From DATJGS01 sp035494735 (lineage in GTDB: Bacteria; Eisenbacteria; RBG-16-71-46), in NCBI GenBank assembly GCA_035494735.1, contig DATJGS010000029.1, positions 1-64,000 on the forward strand: DNA of 64,000 bases. Direction: 5' to 3'. The notes under the pieces were generated by a model. It did not search any database and was not told the DNA's origin. It saw only the letters and a program-made list of their open reading frames with translations. Positions 39,243 to 46,609 of the stretch are shown here, one piece after another (the stretch's first letter is position 1; every line of letters starts with the position of its first letter). Position numbers and translations under genes: made by a program.

Positions 39243-39752
39243 CTACTTCGCGGCCGCCTTGCTCGGATCGTCGGCCGGGTTCACGTACGTCAGCTTGAAC
39301 GGACCCATGCCGTGCACCTGGACGATGGTCTCGCCCGTCGCCCACGCGTAGTGCTGCATGTGCGGCCCGATGAAGCCGAACGTACCCGTCGGCATCTCGG
39401 TGCCCTTCGTGTCGTCGAACTTGGCGCCGGTGCCGAGGTGGAACGTGCCCGAGATCACCGTCACGTTCTCGGTCGTCGGGTGCCAGTGCGGCATGATCTT
39501 GTAGCCGTCCGGCATCTTGAGGCGCACGGTGTACATGCCCGCCGCGCCCGGGTTGCCCTCGAGCACGGCGAACTGGGCGCCCGACTGGAACACAGGAGGC
39601 GCCGGGCCCCACTTGATGTCGTTCGGCACGCTCAGCCCCATCATCGGCTTCGCCGCCGGCTTCGCCATCGGATGCGCCATCTTGGTGTCGGCGGCGCCCG
39701 AGACGCCCGCCGCCAGTCCGATCGCCAACAGCGCCACGAAGACTGCCTTCAT
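39243..39752 (-). CDS. Exported cupin-domain protein
   Basis: A 169-aa protein with a signal peptide (MKAVFVALLAIGLAAGVSGA), a Met/Lys/Pro-rich linker and one cupin barrel. The metal-site motif HWHPTTENVTVISG is intact, and a later His sits in HMQHYAW. The family is common in soil bacteria as 'cupin domain-containing protein' (DUF4437-like) with unknown substrate. The start is set by AAGGAGG 6 nt upstream and the signal peptide. It is a monocistronic gene with a promoter (39808-39837) and a terminator. Confidence 0.85.
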   Translation of the reverse strand: MKAVFVALLAIGLAAGVSGAADTKMAHPMAKPAAKPMMGLSVPNDIKWGPAPPVFQSGAQFAVLEGNPGAAGMYTVRLKMPDGYKIMPHWHPTTENVTVISGTFHLGTGAKFDDTKGTEMPTGTFGFIGPHMQHYAWATGETIVQVHGMGPFKLTYVNPADDPSKAAAK

Positions 39753-39807
39753 CGCGACCCTCCTTGTTCGAATCACTGGACTTCGAGTGAGCGGCACGGC
39801 CGCGCGA

Positions 39808-39837
39808 AGGCTAGTGGAACGCCGAATGCGCCTGCAA
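39808..39837 (-). promoter_or_regulatory. Cupin-gene promoter (TTGCAG-N18-TAGCCT)
   Basis: On the minus strand TTGCAG (39832-39837) and TAGCCT (39808-39813) are 18 nt apart, with about 50 nt of leader before the ATG. Confidence 0.55.
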
Positions 39838-39891
39838 TCGGAATGAACGCGGCAACTCGGGCATCGTGACGGCGGGCCGTGCCCTCTGCGC

Positions 39892-39920
39892 TTGCGCGCG
39901 CCGGTGCGCGCGAGTAGTCT
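39892..39920 (+). promoter_or_regulatory. tRNA-Lys promoter (TTGCGC-N17-TAGTCT)
   Basis: TTGCGC (39892-39897), a 17-nt spacer, and TAGTCT (39915-39920), with the tRNA 53 nt downstream of the -10 box. Confidence 0.55.
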
Positions 39921-39973
39921 GTGCGCTCGCTTTTTTGCGAAGACTCGTGAGGCAACCGAGTCCGCCGCGAGGG

Positions 39974-40049
<76 letters not shown>

Positions 40050-40155
40050 ACTTCTCAAGAGGGCCCCGGCCCATCGAGTGCGTCACGGGCGCGGCGAGTC
40101 CGCCAGCCCATTCAGGGCGCGCAGGCGTGAGCTGGCACCCGTCCGTGGATCGGCG

Positions 40156-41244
40156 TTACCGCGGACGCCGAACGTCGATCCGGATGATCCGGCCGCTGGG
40201 CCCCGCGGCCCACGCCACGCCGCCGCGCGCGTCGACCGCCCAGCAGTTGTCGGAGGACACCAGTGTCCACCGCGGCGGACCATTGTCCGTTGGCGCGAGT
40301 GCCACGCCGCGCGGCCCGGCCACGAGCAGCGCGTCCTCCGGCCGCGGCAGCAGAGCGGAGCCGTACACCGCGCCCGTGAACGGCGGTCGAGCGGCGGCGG
40401 CCCAGGTCCGTCCACCGTCCGCGGTCACGACGACCGCGACGCTCGTGTCCCTGGGCTCGAGGAGCCTCCCGCCGAACGCGAACCCATGCAGGTCGTCGCG
40501 CATCGCCAGCGACGCGACGCCCGCATCCTTGTCGTGCACCATCGGCGTCTCGGCGACGCGCCAGGTCCGTCCATAGTCCAGCGACGAGTACACGCGCCCG
40601 CCGGACTTCGATTCGGTGCTGAACCACGCCCGGCCGCCGGGCCGCGTCACGAGGCACGTGCCGCTGGCGGCGGGAGCGCCTTCGCCCGGGAGGGCCGGCG
40701 GCATTCCTTGCGCGGGCGTCGGCTGCCACGACGCACCGCCATCGCTCGTCGTCATGACCACCATGTGCCCACGCACCGCGTCGCCGACCACGATGCCACG
40801 GCGCGCATCCCAGAAGTCGAACGCGTCGTAGAAGGCTGACGAGTCGCGGTTCTGGAACTGGAGCGTCCAGTGTCGCCCGCCGTCCTCCGTGTGATAGATG
40901 CGCGAGCTGTCCCCCGGACCGGCGGCCAGCAGCCACGCCCGGTCCGCCGACACCGCGTGCACGTCGCGGAATTCCAGCCACGCGTCGGCCTTCATCGAGT
41001 CCGCGACCCACGTCGCGCCGCCGTCCAGCGTGCGAGCCCATGTGGCCCGGATGCCGCTGACCCACACCACGCGCTCGCTGACCGCGCTCACCGCCTGGAG
41101 CCGTGCCGAGGTCCCGCTGTGCTGCTCCGTGACGACGGGCGCCGTCGGCCCACCCTGCGCGGTCGCGCGCTCGACGGTGAGAATGCCGAGCATTCCGACG
41201 AGCGCCACCATGCCGGGCCGGGCGACTGGGCCAAGAGCTCTCAT
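40156..41244 (-). CDS. Exported Asp-box (BNR/YCF48-like) beta-propeller protein
   Basis: A 362-aa protein with a signal peptide (MVALVGMLGILTVERATA). Five Asp-box motifs of the form SxDxGxTW are visible (TLDGGATW, TEDGGRHW, TSDGGASW, SLDYGRTW, TADGGRTW), spaced as in 6-7-bladed propellers of the sialidase/YCF48 superfamily. There is no catalytic sialidase Arg triad that I can see, so it is more likely a binding or scaffold protein. It is periplasmic or surface-located. It is probably monocistronic; the convergent tRNA lies downstream. Confidence 0.82.
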   Translation of the reverse strand: MRALGPVARPGMVALVGMLGILTVERATAQGGPTAPVVTEQHSGTSARLQAVSAVSERVVWVSGIRATWARTLDGGATWVADSMKADAWLEFRDVHAVSADRAWLLAAGPGDSSRIYHTEDGGRHWTLQFQNRDSSAFYDAFDFWDARRGIVVGDAVRGHMVVMTTSDGGASWQPTPAQGMPPALPGEGAPAASGTCLVTRPGGRAWFSTESKSGGRVYSSLDYGRTWRVAETPMVHDKDAGVASLAMRDDLHGFAFGGRLLEPRDTSVAVVVTADGGRTWAAAARPPFTGAVYGSALLPRPEDALLVAGPRGVALAPTDNGPPRWTLVSSDNCWAVDARGGVAWAAGPSGRIIRIDVRRPR

Positions 41245-41341
41245 GTCCCGATACTGGGCCCGCCGGGGACGCGGAAAACATCCTCTCGCGACGAGCGCGG
41301 AGGCAGGCCCGCCGGTCGCGACGTTGCCTGGGGTGAGCCGC

Positions 41342-41731
41342 TTAGCGAGACCCCTTCGCCGATCGGAACGACGCCAGGAACGCTCGCACCGAGAGGATCA
41401 TCCCGGCACCGCCCAGTCCGCCCAGCGCCCAGAGCGTCCAGACGAAGAAGAGGCCGCCGCTGGACTTCGCGATCTCATTCATGTGCGCGCCGCGGAAGTG
41501 GAGCGCTGGCATCCCCAGCGCCAAGAGGCCGATCAGGAATCCGCTCACGGCGCCCGCGCGCCGGCCTTCACCCGTCAGCGTGGCGTACAGCAGCATCGCG
41601 ACCACCAGCACCGCGATCATGGACGCGAAGTTGAGGGACGAGATTCCGCGGGCGATGTCGTCCGAGACGTGAATCGTCAGGAGAGTCAGCGAAAGCAGCG
41701 ACGTCACGGTGAGGAGTCTGCCGGTGGCCAT
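41342..41731 (-). CDS. Small membrane protein (four TM helices)
   Basis: About 129 aa with TM helices at roughly 5-25, 32-52, 60-80 and 90-115 (LLTVTSLLSLTLLTIHVSDDI, FASMIAVLVVAMLLYATLTG, GAVSGFLIGLLALGMPALHF, FFVWTLWALGGLGGAGMILSV). The ATG at 41731 is preferred, with AGGGA 7 nt upstream; in-frame ATGs lie upstream to 41758. I do not recognise the family. A 13-nt palindrome (41762-41774, GGTTCA-G-TGAACC) precedes the start and could be an operator. Confidence 0.65.
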   Translation of the reverse strand: MATGRLLTVTSLLSLTLLTIHVSDDIARGISSLNFASMIAVLVVAMLLYATLTGEGRRAGAVSGFLIGLLALGMPALHFRGAHMNEIAKSSGGLFFVWTLWALGGLGGAGMILSVRAFLASFRSAKGSR

Positions 41732-41761
41732 GGACGATTCCCTCATATTGCGTCCCACGAT

Positions 41762-41774
41762 GGTTCAGTGAACC
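41762..41774. promoter_or_regulatory. Palindromic site upstream of a small membrane-protein gene
   Basis: GGTTCA-G-TGAACC, a perfect 6-bp inverted repeat with a one-base centre, 31 nt before the preferred ATG at 41731. The size suits a dimeric repressor. Confidence 0.3.
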
Positions 41775-41828
41775 GCTTCGATCCTGTCGACCCGCGGCCG
41801 CGCCAGGCGGCTGGAACGCGGTCGTCAA

Positions 41829-42284
41829 TCACAGTTGACCGCTCAAGCCCAACGTTGATTTCGCCTGCAGGGATGACGGCGACCTGCTGACTTCAACGCT
41901 CCTCCAGCTCCACGCCTGCCGGATGATGATCACGGTGCACACGGTTTCGATCGTTGCGAAGAACAAGTACTCCGGAAAAGCAGGCGGCCGACCCATTCCG
42001 AGCAGTGGCGCGACGAACGTCACGAAGCCGTTGATGAGGGTCAGGAAGCTTCCCGCGATGATATTCGCCAAGCGATTCGCCCTGAACGGAAGCAGTCGGG
42101 ACGCCAGGATCATGGCGATGGGAATTTCCATCAGGACCGCTGAGCTCATCAGCGCCCATGGTGGGAGAGGCTGGAATCCACGCCCCGAGCCTGCAATATC
42201 GAACAAGGCAATAGCGTCCGCGTACAGGTAGTTCAATAGCGCGAAGAGCCACAATTGAGACAACCGCTCTCTCAGATCGTTCAC
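41829..42284 (-). CDS. DUF6326-like small membrane protein
   Basis: A 151-aa protein with four TM helices. The pattern LSQLWLFALLNYLYADAIALFD... LMEIPIAMILASRLLPFRANRLANIIAG is that of DUF6326 membrane proteins, whose function is unknown. The GTG at 42284 is chosen because GGGAGG lies 5 nt upstream; the longer open frame upstream is a shadow of the regulator gene. It lies 168 nt downstream of the LytTR regulator gene on the same strand and might belong to its regulon. Confidence 0.72.
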   Translation of the reverse strand: MNDLRERLSQLWLFALLNYLYADAIALFDIAGSGRGFQPLPPWALMSSAVLMEIPIAMILASRLLPFRANRLANIIAGSFLTLINGFVTFVAPLLGMGRPPAFPEYLFFATIETVCTVIIIRQAWSWRSVEVSRSPSSLQAKSTLGLSGQL

Positions 42285-42451
42285 GTCAACCTCCCACGGA
42301 AGAGCAGCATGGTTCGGGTCTCGGCAACCGAGGACGCGACAGTCCGCGCGCAGCCTTTCCTCCCCCGATAGTGTCGGCGGGTGGACCGGGCTCCAAGGGG
42401 CTTGCGACGAACGGCGCCGGCGGTGGACGAAGCACGGCGTGGGCCGACGAG

Positions 42452-43243
42452 CTACATCCCGCGGAAGTGGTGAAGGTAGCTGCGGCTCACCGGCAGCACC
42501 TCCGCGCGGCCCTTGAGGTGAACCTCGGCAGTCTCGCTCTCGCCCCGCGTGACGTGGTCGATGGCCCGCAGGTTGACCACGACGGAGCGATGGATCTGCG
42601 CGAACTGCGCGGGATCGAGCCGGGCGATCAAGTCCTTGAGCGGCGTGCGAACCAGTGCCTCGCTGGCCACGCCTCGATCGCCGCGCCAGGCCACGCGCGT
42701 GTACTTCGTGTCGGATCGAAGGTAGTCGACGTCCTCGACCGGGATGAGACGCAACGCGGAGCCCACCTGGGCCGTGATCCAGCGCAGCGGGGCTGACGCC
42801 GTGTCGTGCTGGAGCCGAGCCAGCTCGGCCGCGAGCTGCTCGAGCAGCAGCGCGGTGTTCGTCGCCGGCTGCGCCGCGTTCAGCCGATCCTTGAGACGCG
42901 CCACCGTCTCGGCGAGGCGCGCCGGCTCGACCGGCTTCACCAGGTAGTCCAGCACGCCCTGCGCGAACGCCTCGACCGCGTAATGGTCGTACGCGGTGAC
43001 GAACACCAGGTGCGCGCGGCCCCCGATCCGATGCGCGGCCTCGATGCCCGAGAGCCCCGGCATGTGGACGTCGAGGAAACAGACGTCGGGCCGCCGCGCC
43101 TCGAACAGCTCGATCGCCTCGCGGCCGTTCCGCGCCTGCGCGACCACGTCCAGCTCCGGCCAGACCTCCGCGAGCTGGCCGGCCAGCGCCTCGCGCAGCA
43201 GCGGCTCGTCGTCGGCGATCAGGGCCGTCGGACGCGCGGTCAT
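42452..43243 (-). CDS. LytTR-family response regulator
   Basis: A 263-aa protein. The receiver domain (about 6-125) has acidic residues ADDEP, phospho-site DVCFLDVHMPG and the conserved TAYD and KPV. A linker with a short coiled segment leads to a LytTR DNA-binding domain (about 155-260: EDVDYLRSDTKYTRV, FAQIHRSVVVNLRAIDHV, LPVSRSYLHHF). Its ATG overlaps the stop of the kinase gene (ATGA), so the two form one operon. LytTR regulators often control envelope, adhesion or transport genes. Confidence 0.92.
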   Translation of the reverse strand: MTARPTALIADDEPLLREALAGQLAEVWPELDVVAQARNGREAIELFEARRPDVCFLDVHMPGLSGIEAAHRIGGRAHLVFVTAYDHYAVEAFAQGVLDYLVKPVEPARLAETVARLKDRLNAAQPATNTALLLEQLAAELARLQHDTASAPLRWITAQVGSALRLIPVEDVDYLRSDTKYTRVAWRGDRGVASEALVRTPLKDLIARLDPAQFAQIHRSVVVNLRAIDHVTRGESETAEVHLKGRAEVLPVSRSYLHHFRGM

Positions 43244-44346
43244 CGATCCCCCAGCTCGCGGGCCGGGAACTCCAGCACCGCGGAGACGCCGGCCGGTTGT
43301 CGTGCCTCGACGCGCAACTCGGCATCGCCGCCGAAGCTGAGCTGCAGGCGCTCGCGCAGCGTCGCGAGGCCGGTGCCGAGTCCGCCGTTCGCGGGCCCGA
43401 GCCCGGCGCCGGTGTCGCTGACGCGCACGATGCAGCGACCACCGCGCCGCTCGACCACGATGTCGATCACGCCGCCCTCCTCGCTCGGATCGATCCCATG
43501 GCGCACCGCGTTCTCGACGAGCGTCAGGAGCGTCATGGGCGGACAGCGGAGCGAGCGCGCCGCATCGTCCACGTGCAGCGCGAACTGCAGGCGATCGGGC
43601 ATCCGCATGTGCATCAGCTCGAGGTAGGCCTCGACCAGTTCCAGCTCCTGCTGGAGCGTGGTCACCGGCTCGTTCAAGCGCGGCACCGCCGCGCGCAAGT
43701 ACGCGACGAGGCTGCGCAGCACGACCTTCGCCTGCGGCGAGCCCGCGTCCACCAGCGCCTGCACGTTCGCCAACGTGTTGAAGAGGAAGTGCGGAGCGAC
43801 CTGCGCCTGCAGGAGGCGCAGACGCGCCTCGGAGGCCTGGCGTTCCAGCTCGCTGCGCGCCAGCTCGAAGGCGAGCGCCTGATGGCGCGCGAGCGCCTCC
43901 TTCTGCCGGACCAGCGCGCCGAGCGCAGCCCAGGGCGCGATCAGGATCCCGAGAAACGACAGGATCAGGAAGCCATCGAGACGCGGTTGGACTTCGTAGA
44001 ACGGAGGTGCGCCGGGGGCGGTCGAGAACGAATAGAGCGCCCAGGCGGTGATCGGCATGGCCACGGCGACGCACGCGACCTGGAGCATCCAGCGCTCGAG
44101 CCAGCGCGGCAGGCGTTTCGGCCACTGCTCGAACGATCCGAACACGAGCATCGCGACGAGCCCGAGGACGAGCGTGCACGTGAGCGCCCAGAGCAGCGTC
44201 GGCTTCCAGTGCGGCCAGGGCGGAACGTGATGAAGGCTGAGCACCACGCCGACCGCGATCGAGAGGCCGAGCGTGAAGCGGAATCGTCGCCAGCCGAACA
44301 TCAAGGCGAAACCGCGCGGTTTGGCTGGCGGAGCACTGACATGCAT
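43240..44346 (-). CDS. LytS/YehU-type membrane histidine kinase
   Basis: A 368-aa protein with four predicted TM helices (about 22-42, 52-72, 88-110, 125-147), a short coiled coil, and a PF06580-type phospho-acceptor domain (LRLLQAQVAPHFLFNTLANVQALVD; the His is in the PHFLFN motif). An HATPase domain closes it (TLVENAVRHGI, DTGAGLG, GTGLATLRERL). It pairs with the overlapping LytTR regulator. A minus-strand TAGGAT box at 44352-44357 lies only 5 nt before the ATG, so the mRNA may be leaderless or start inside the annotated N-terminus; AGGA at the same place could alternatively be the SD. Confidence 0.9.
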   Translation of the reverse strand: MHVSAPPAKPRGFALMFGWRRFRFTLGLSIAVGVVLSLHHVPPWPHWKPTLLWALTCTLVLGLVAMLVFGSFEQWPKRLPRWLERWMLQVACVAVAMPITAWALYSFSTAPGAPPFYEVQPRLDGFLILSFLGILIAPWAALGALVRQKEALARHQALAFELARSELERQASEARLRLLQAQVAPHFLFNTLANVQALVDAGSPQAKVVLRSLVAYLRAAVPRLNEPVTTLQQELELVEAYLELMHMRMPDRLQFALHVDDAARSLRCPPMTLLTLVENAVRHGIDPSEEGGVIDIVVERRGGRCIVRVSDTGAGLGPANGGLGTGLATLRERLQLSFGGDAELRVEARQPAGVSAVLEFPARELGDR

Positions 44347-44535
44347 GGCAGATCCTATCCTGGGTCGACGACTTGGTCCCAGCCCAGCATACTCAAGGAA
44401 TGCCCGCCGCGCGTCAGGAGCGCTCCGTGATCTGCGCCCGTTGGCGGCCGGCGAATCGGAACGCGGAAGCCTACTGACCGGCCTCGGCCGACCAACGAAC
44501 TCCGTCTTGTCGTGTCATTGCGGTAGGAGGCCGTC

Positions 44536-45744
44536 ATGAAGAACTACGACGCCATCATCGTGGGTGCGCGCTGCGCCGGTTCGCCAACGGCCATGCTCCT
44601 GGCGCGCCGGGGCTACAAGGTCCTGGTCGTCGACCGGGCGGCGTTCCCGAGCGATACGATCTCGACGCATCTCGTGCACCCGCCCGGGATCGCCGCGCTG
44701 CGCCGTTGGGGGCTCCTCGCCCGGCTCATCGCCACCGGCTGCCCGCCGATCGACACCTATCGGTTCGACTTCGGTCCGTTCGTCATCTCGGGAGCGCCCG
44801 GCACGGTGGATTCCCCGGTCGCCTACGGGCCGCGCCGCACGGTGCTCGACAAGCTCCTCGTGGACGCCGCGTCCGAGGCAGGAGCCGAGGTCCGCGAGGA
44901 ATTCGCCGTGGACGAAGTGCTGGTCGAGGACGGCCGCGTGACCGGCATCCGCGGACGCGAAAAAAACGGGAAGGCCGTCACCGAGCGCGCCACGGTCGTG
45001 GTCGGCGCGGACGGGCGGCACTCGCCCGTCGCGGACGCGGTGAAGGCCGCCGCCTACAACGAGCGGCCGCCCATCCTGGCCGGCTACTACTCCTACTGGA
45101 GCGGGATCCCGGTACAGGGCGCCTTCGAGGTCTATTCCTACCCGCACCGTGGATTCGCCGCGTGGCCCACGAACGACGGGCTCACGCTCATCGTCGGGGG
45201 CTGGCCGATGGCGGAGTTCGAGGCGAACAAGCAGGACCTGGAAGCGAATTGGATGAAGATGATCGACCTGTCGCCGTCGCTGGCCGCGCGGCTCCGCGCC
45301 GGCAAGCGCGAGGCCAAGTTCGTCGGCACGCCGGTCGCAAACTTCTTCCGGAAGCCGTACGGACCGGGGTGGGCGCTCGTCGGCGACGCGGGGTACAATC
45401 GCGACTACATCACGGCCATGGGGATCACGGACGCGTTCCTGAGCGCGGAGCTGTGCGCGGAGGCGCTGCACCAGTCGCTCTCGGGGGCACGGCCGTTCGA
45501 CGAGGCCATGGGCGACTACCAGCGCGCGCGCGACGAGCGGGTCCTGCCGATCTTCGAGTTCACCTGCCAGGTGGCCGCGCTCGAGCCGCCGCCGCCGCAG
45601 TTGCAGCAACTGCTGGGGGCCGCGCACGGCAACCAGGAAGCCATGGACGGGTTCGCGCGCGTCAACGCGGCGGTGACCTCGCCGGCCGAGTTCTTCTCGC
45701 CGGAGAACGCCGGAAAGATCTTCGAGGCGGCCGGAAAGCGCTAG
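44536..45744 (+). CDS. FAD-dependent oxidoreductase (geranylgeranyl reductase/PHBH-like)
   Basis: A 402-aa flavoprotein. The N-terminal FAD motif is YDAIIVGARCAGSPTAMLLARRGYKVLVVDRA; GARCAGxxxA is typical of geranylgeranyl-reductase-like enzymes. A second GD motif is GWALVGDAGYNRDYITAMGITDAFLSA. The middle carries the DG motif (VVVGADGRHSPVADAV). Members reduce isoprenoid chains or hydroxylate/halogenate aromatics; the substrate is not predictable. AGGAGG lies 6 nt before the ATG. Confidence 0.87.
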   Translation: MKNYDAIIVGARCAGSPTAMLLARRGYKVLVVDRAAFPSDTISTHLVHPPGIAALRRWGLLARLIATGCPPIDTYRFDFGPFVISGAPGTVDSPVAYGPRRTVLDKLLVDAASEAGAEVREEFAVDEVLVEDGRVTGIRGREKNGKAVTERATVVVGADGRHSPVADAVKAAAYNERPPILAGYYSYWSGIPVQGAFEVYSYPHRGFAAWPTNDGLTLIVGGWPMAEFEANKQDLEANWMKMIDLSPSLAARLRAGKREAKFVGTPVANFFRKPYGPGWALVGDAGYNRDYITAMGITDAFLSAELCAEALHQSLSGARPFDEAMGDYQRARDERVLPIFEFTCQVAALEPPPPQLQQLLGAAHGNQEAMDGFARVNAAVTSPAEFFSPENAGKIFEAAGKR

Positions 45745-45865
45745 CGCGGCTCACCGCCCCCACCTTTCCCCTCGCCCGAGCGCCGGCGACGGGGGTAGGA
45801 TTTTCCTCGCCCGAGCACGGACGCTCCTCCGCCATCGCCCTTGCGCTGCCGCCTCCGGAGGCCCC

Positions 45866-46609
45866 ATGAACTCGATTCGCGTCCCGGCCGTCGCCTGTCG
45901 ACTCGTCACGCCCCTGCTCCTCGCGACGCTCGCCCAGGTCGCGGTCGCCTCAGGTCCCATCGTCATGCAGGATCCGGGCGCGACGACCGCGACGCCTGCG
46001 CACGCCGCATTCGCCTGCTCGCTCGAGCCGGGGCCGCTCGATCCCACGACGTCGTACGCGGCGGGTGACGGCTGGAACTGGATCGCCTGGCACATTCCGA
46101 ATCAGCCGTGCGGCAACTGCCCCTCGCCCGGCCTGGCCGAGGCGCGACAGGTCTCGTTCGCGACGCGGGCGTTCGACAACTGCAACATCACGGTGGACGT
46201 GTCGATTGTGGCGTCCACGGGCGGCGCGTGCCCCCAGCCCGACACGACGAACGTGCTCTACGGCCCGTCGTCGACGCCGGTCACGATCAATATCGGCGTC
46301 GGCGACGTGCATTCGATCCCCCTGCCGACGGGATGGTGCCTCACCAGCGACGCGTTCGTGCTGATCCGCTTCGTCGGGATGGACGCGTGCCTCTCGACCA
46401 AGGGCGCGGTGGGTCTCGATCGCGCGAACGTCGCGTGCACGAACTGCGACGAGTGGGTCACGGCGACGAACCTGTGGGGCACGCCGGTCGACGAGTGCTC
46501 GATCCTGCCGGGCGCGAGCCCGATCTGGATCCAGCTCGACACCGAATGCTGCGGCGCGACGCCCACGTTGCCACGCTCGTGGGGATCGGTGAAGACGCGG
46601 TATCGGTGA
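45866..46609 (+). CDS. Exported Cys-rich protein ending in an SWGxxKxxYR motif
   Basis: A 247-aa protein with a signal peptide (TPLLLATLAQVAVASG). The mature part has about 16 cysteines in pairs (PCGNCPS, ACTNCDE, ECCG), suggesting several disulphides, and a beta-sandwich-like body. The end LPRSWGSVKTRYR resembles a recurrent C-terminal motif of exported proteins in Eisenbacteria-like genomes (my recollection, unverified). GGAGG lies 4 nt before the ATG. A TAGGAT box (45796-45801) and two direct copies of CCTCGCCCGAGC (45770 and 45805) precede it. The last 352 bp are antisense to the frame of the GT87 gene. Confidence 0.72.
   Translation: MNSIRVPAVACRLVTPLLLATLAQVAVASGPIVMQDPGATTATPAHAAFACSLEPGPLDPTTSYAAGDGWNWIAWHIPNQPCGNCPSPGLAEARQVSFATRAFDNCNITVDVSIVASTGGACPQPDTTNVLYGPSSTPVTINIGVGDVHSIPLPTGWCLTSDAFVLIRFVGMDACLSTKGAVGLDRANVACTNCDEWVTATNLWGTPVDECSILPGASPIWIQLDTECCGATPTLPRSWGSVKTRYR

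Noticed and set aside
42452..44179. A 575-codon kinase-regulator fusion
   Set aside because: The N-terminal half is a shadow of the LytS-like gene; the true regulator starts at the ATGA overlap at 43243.
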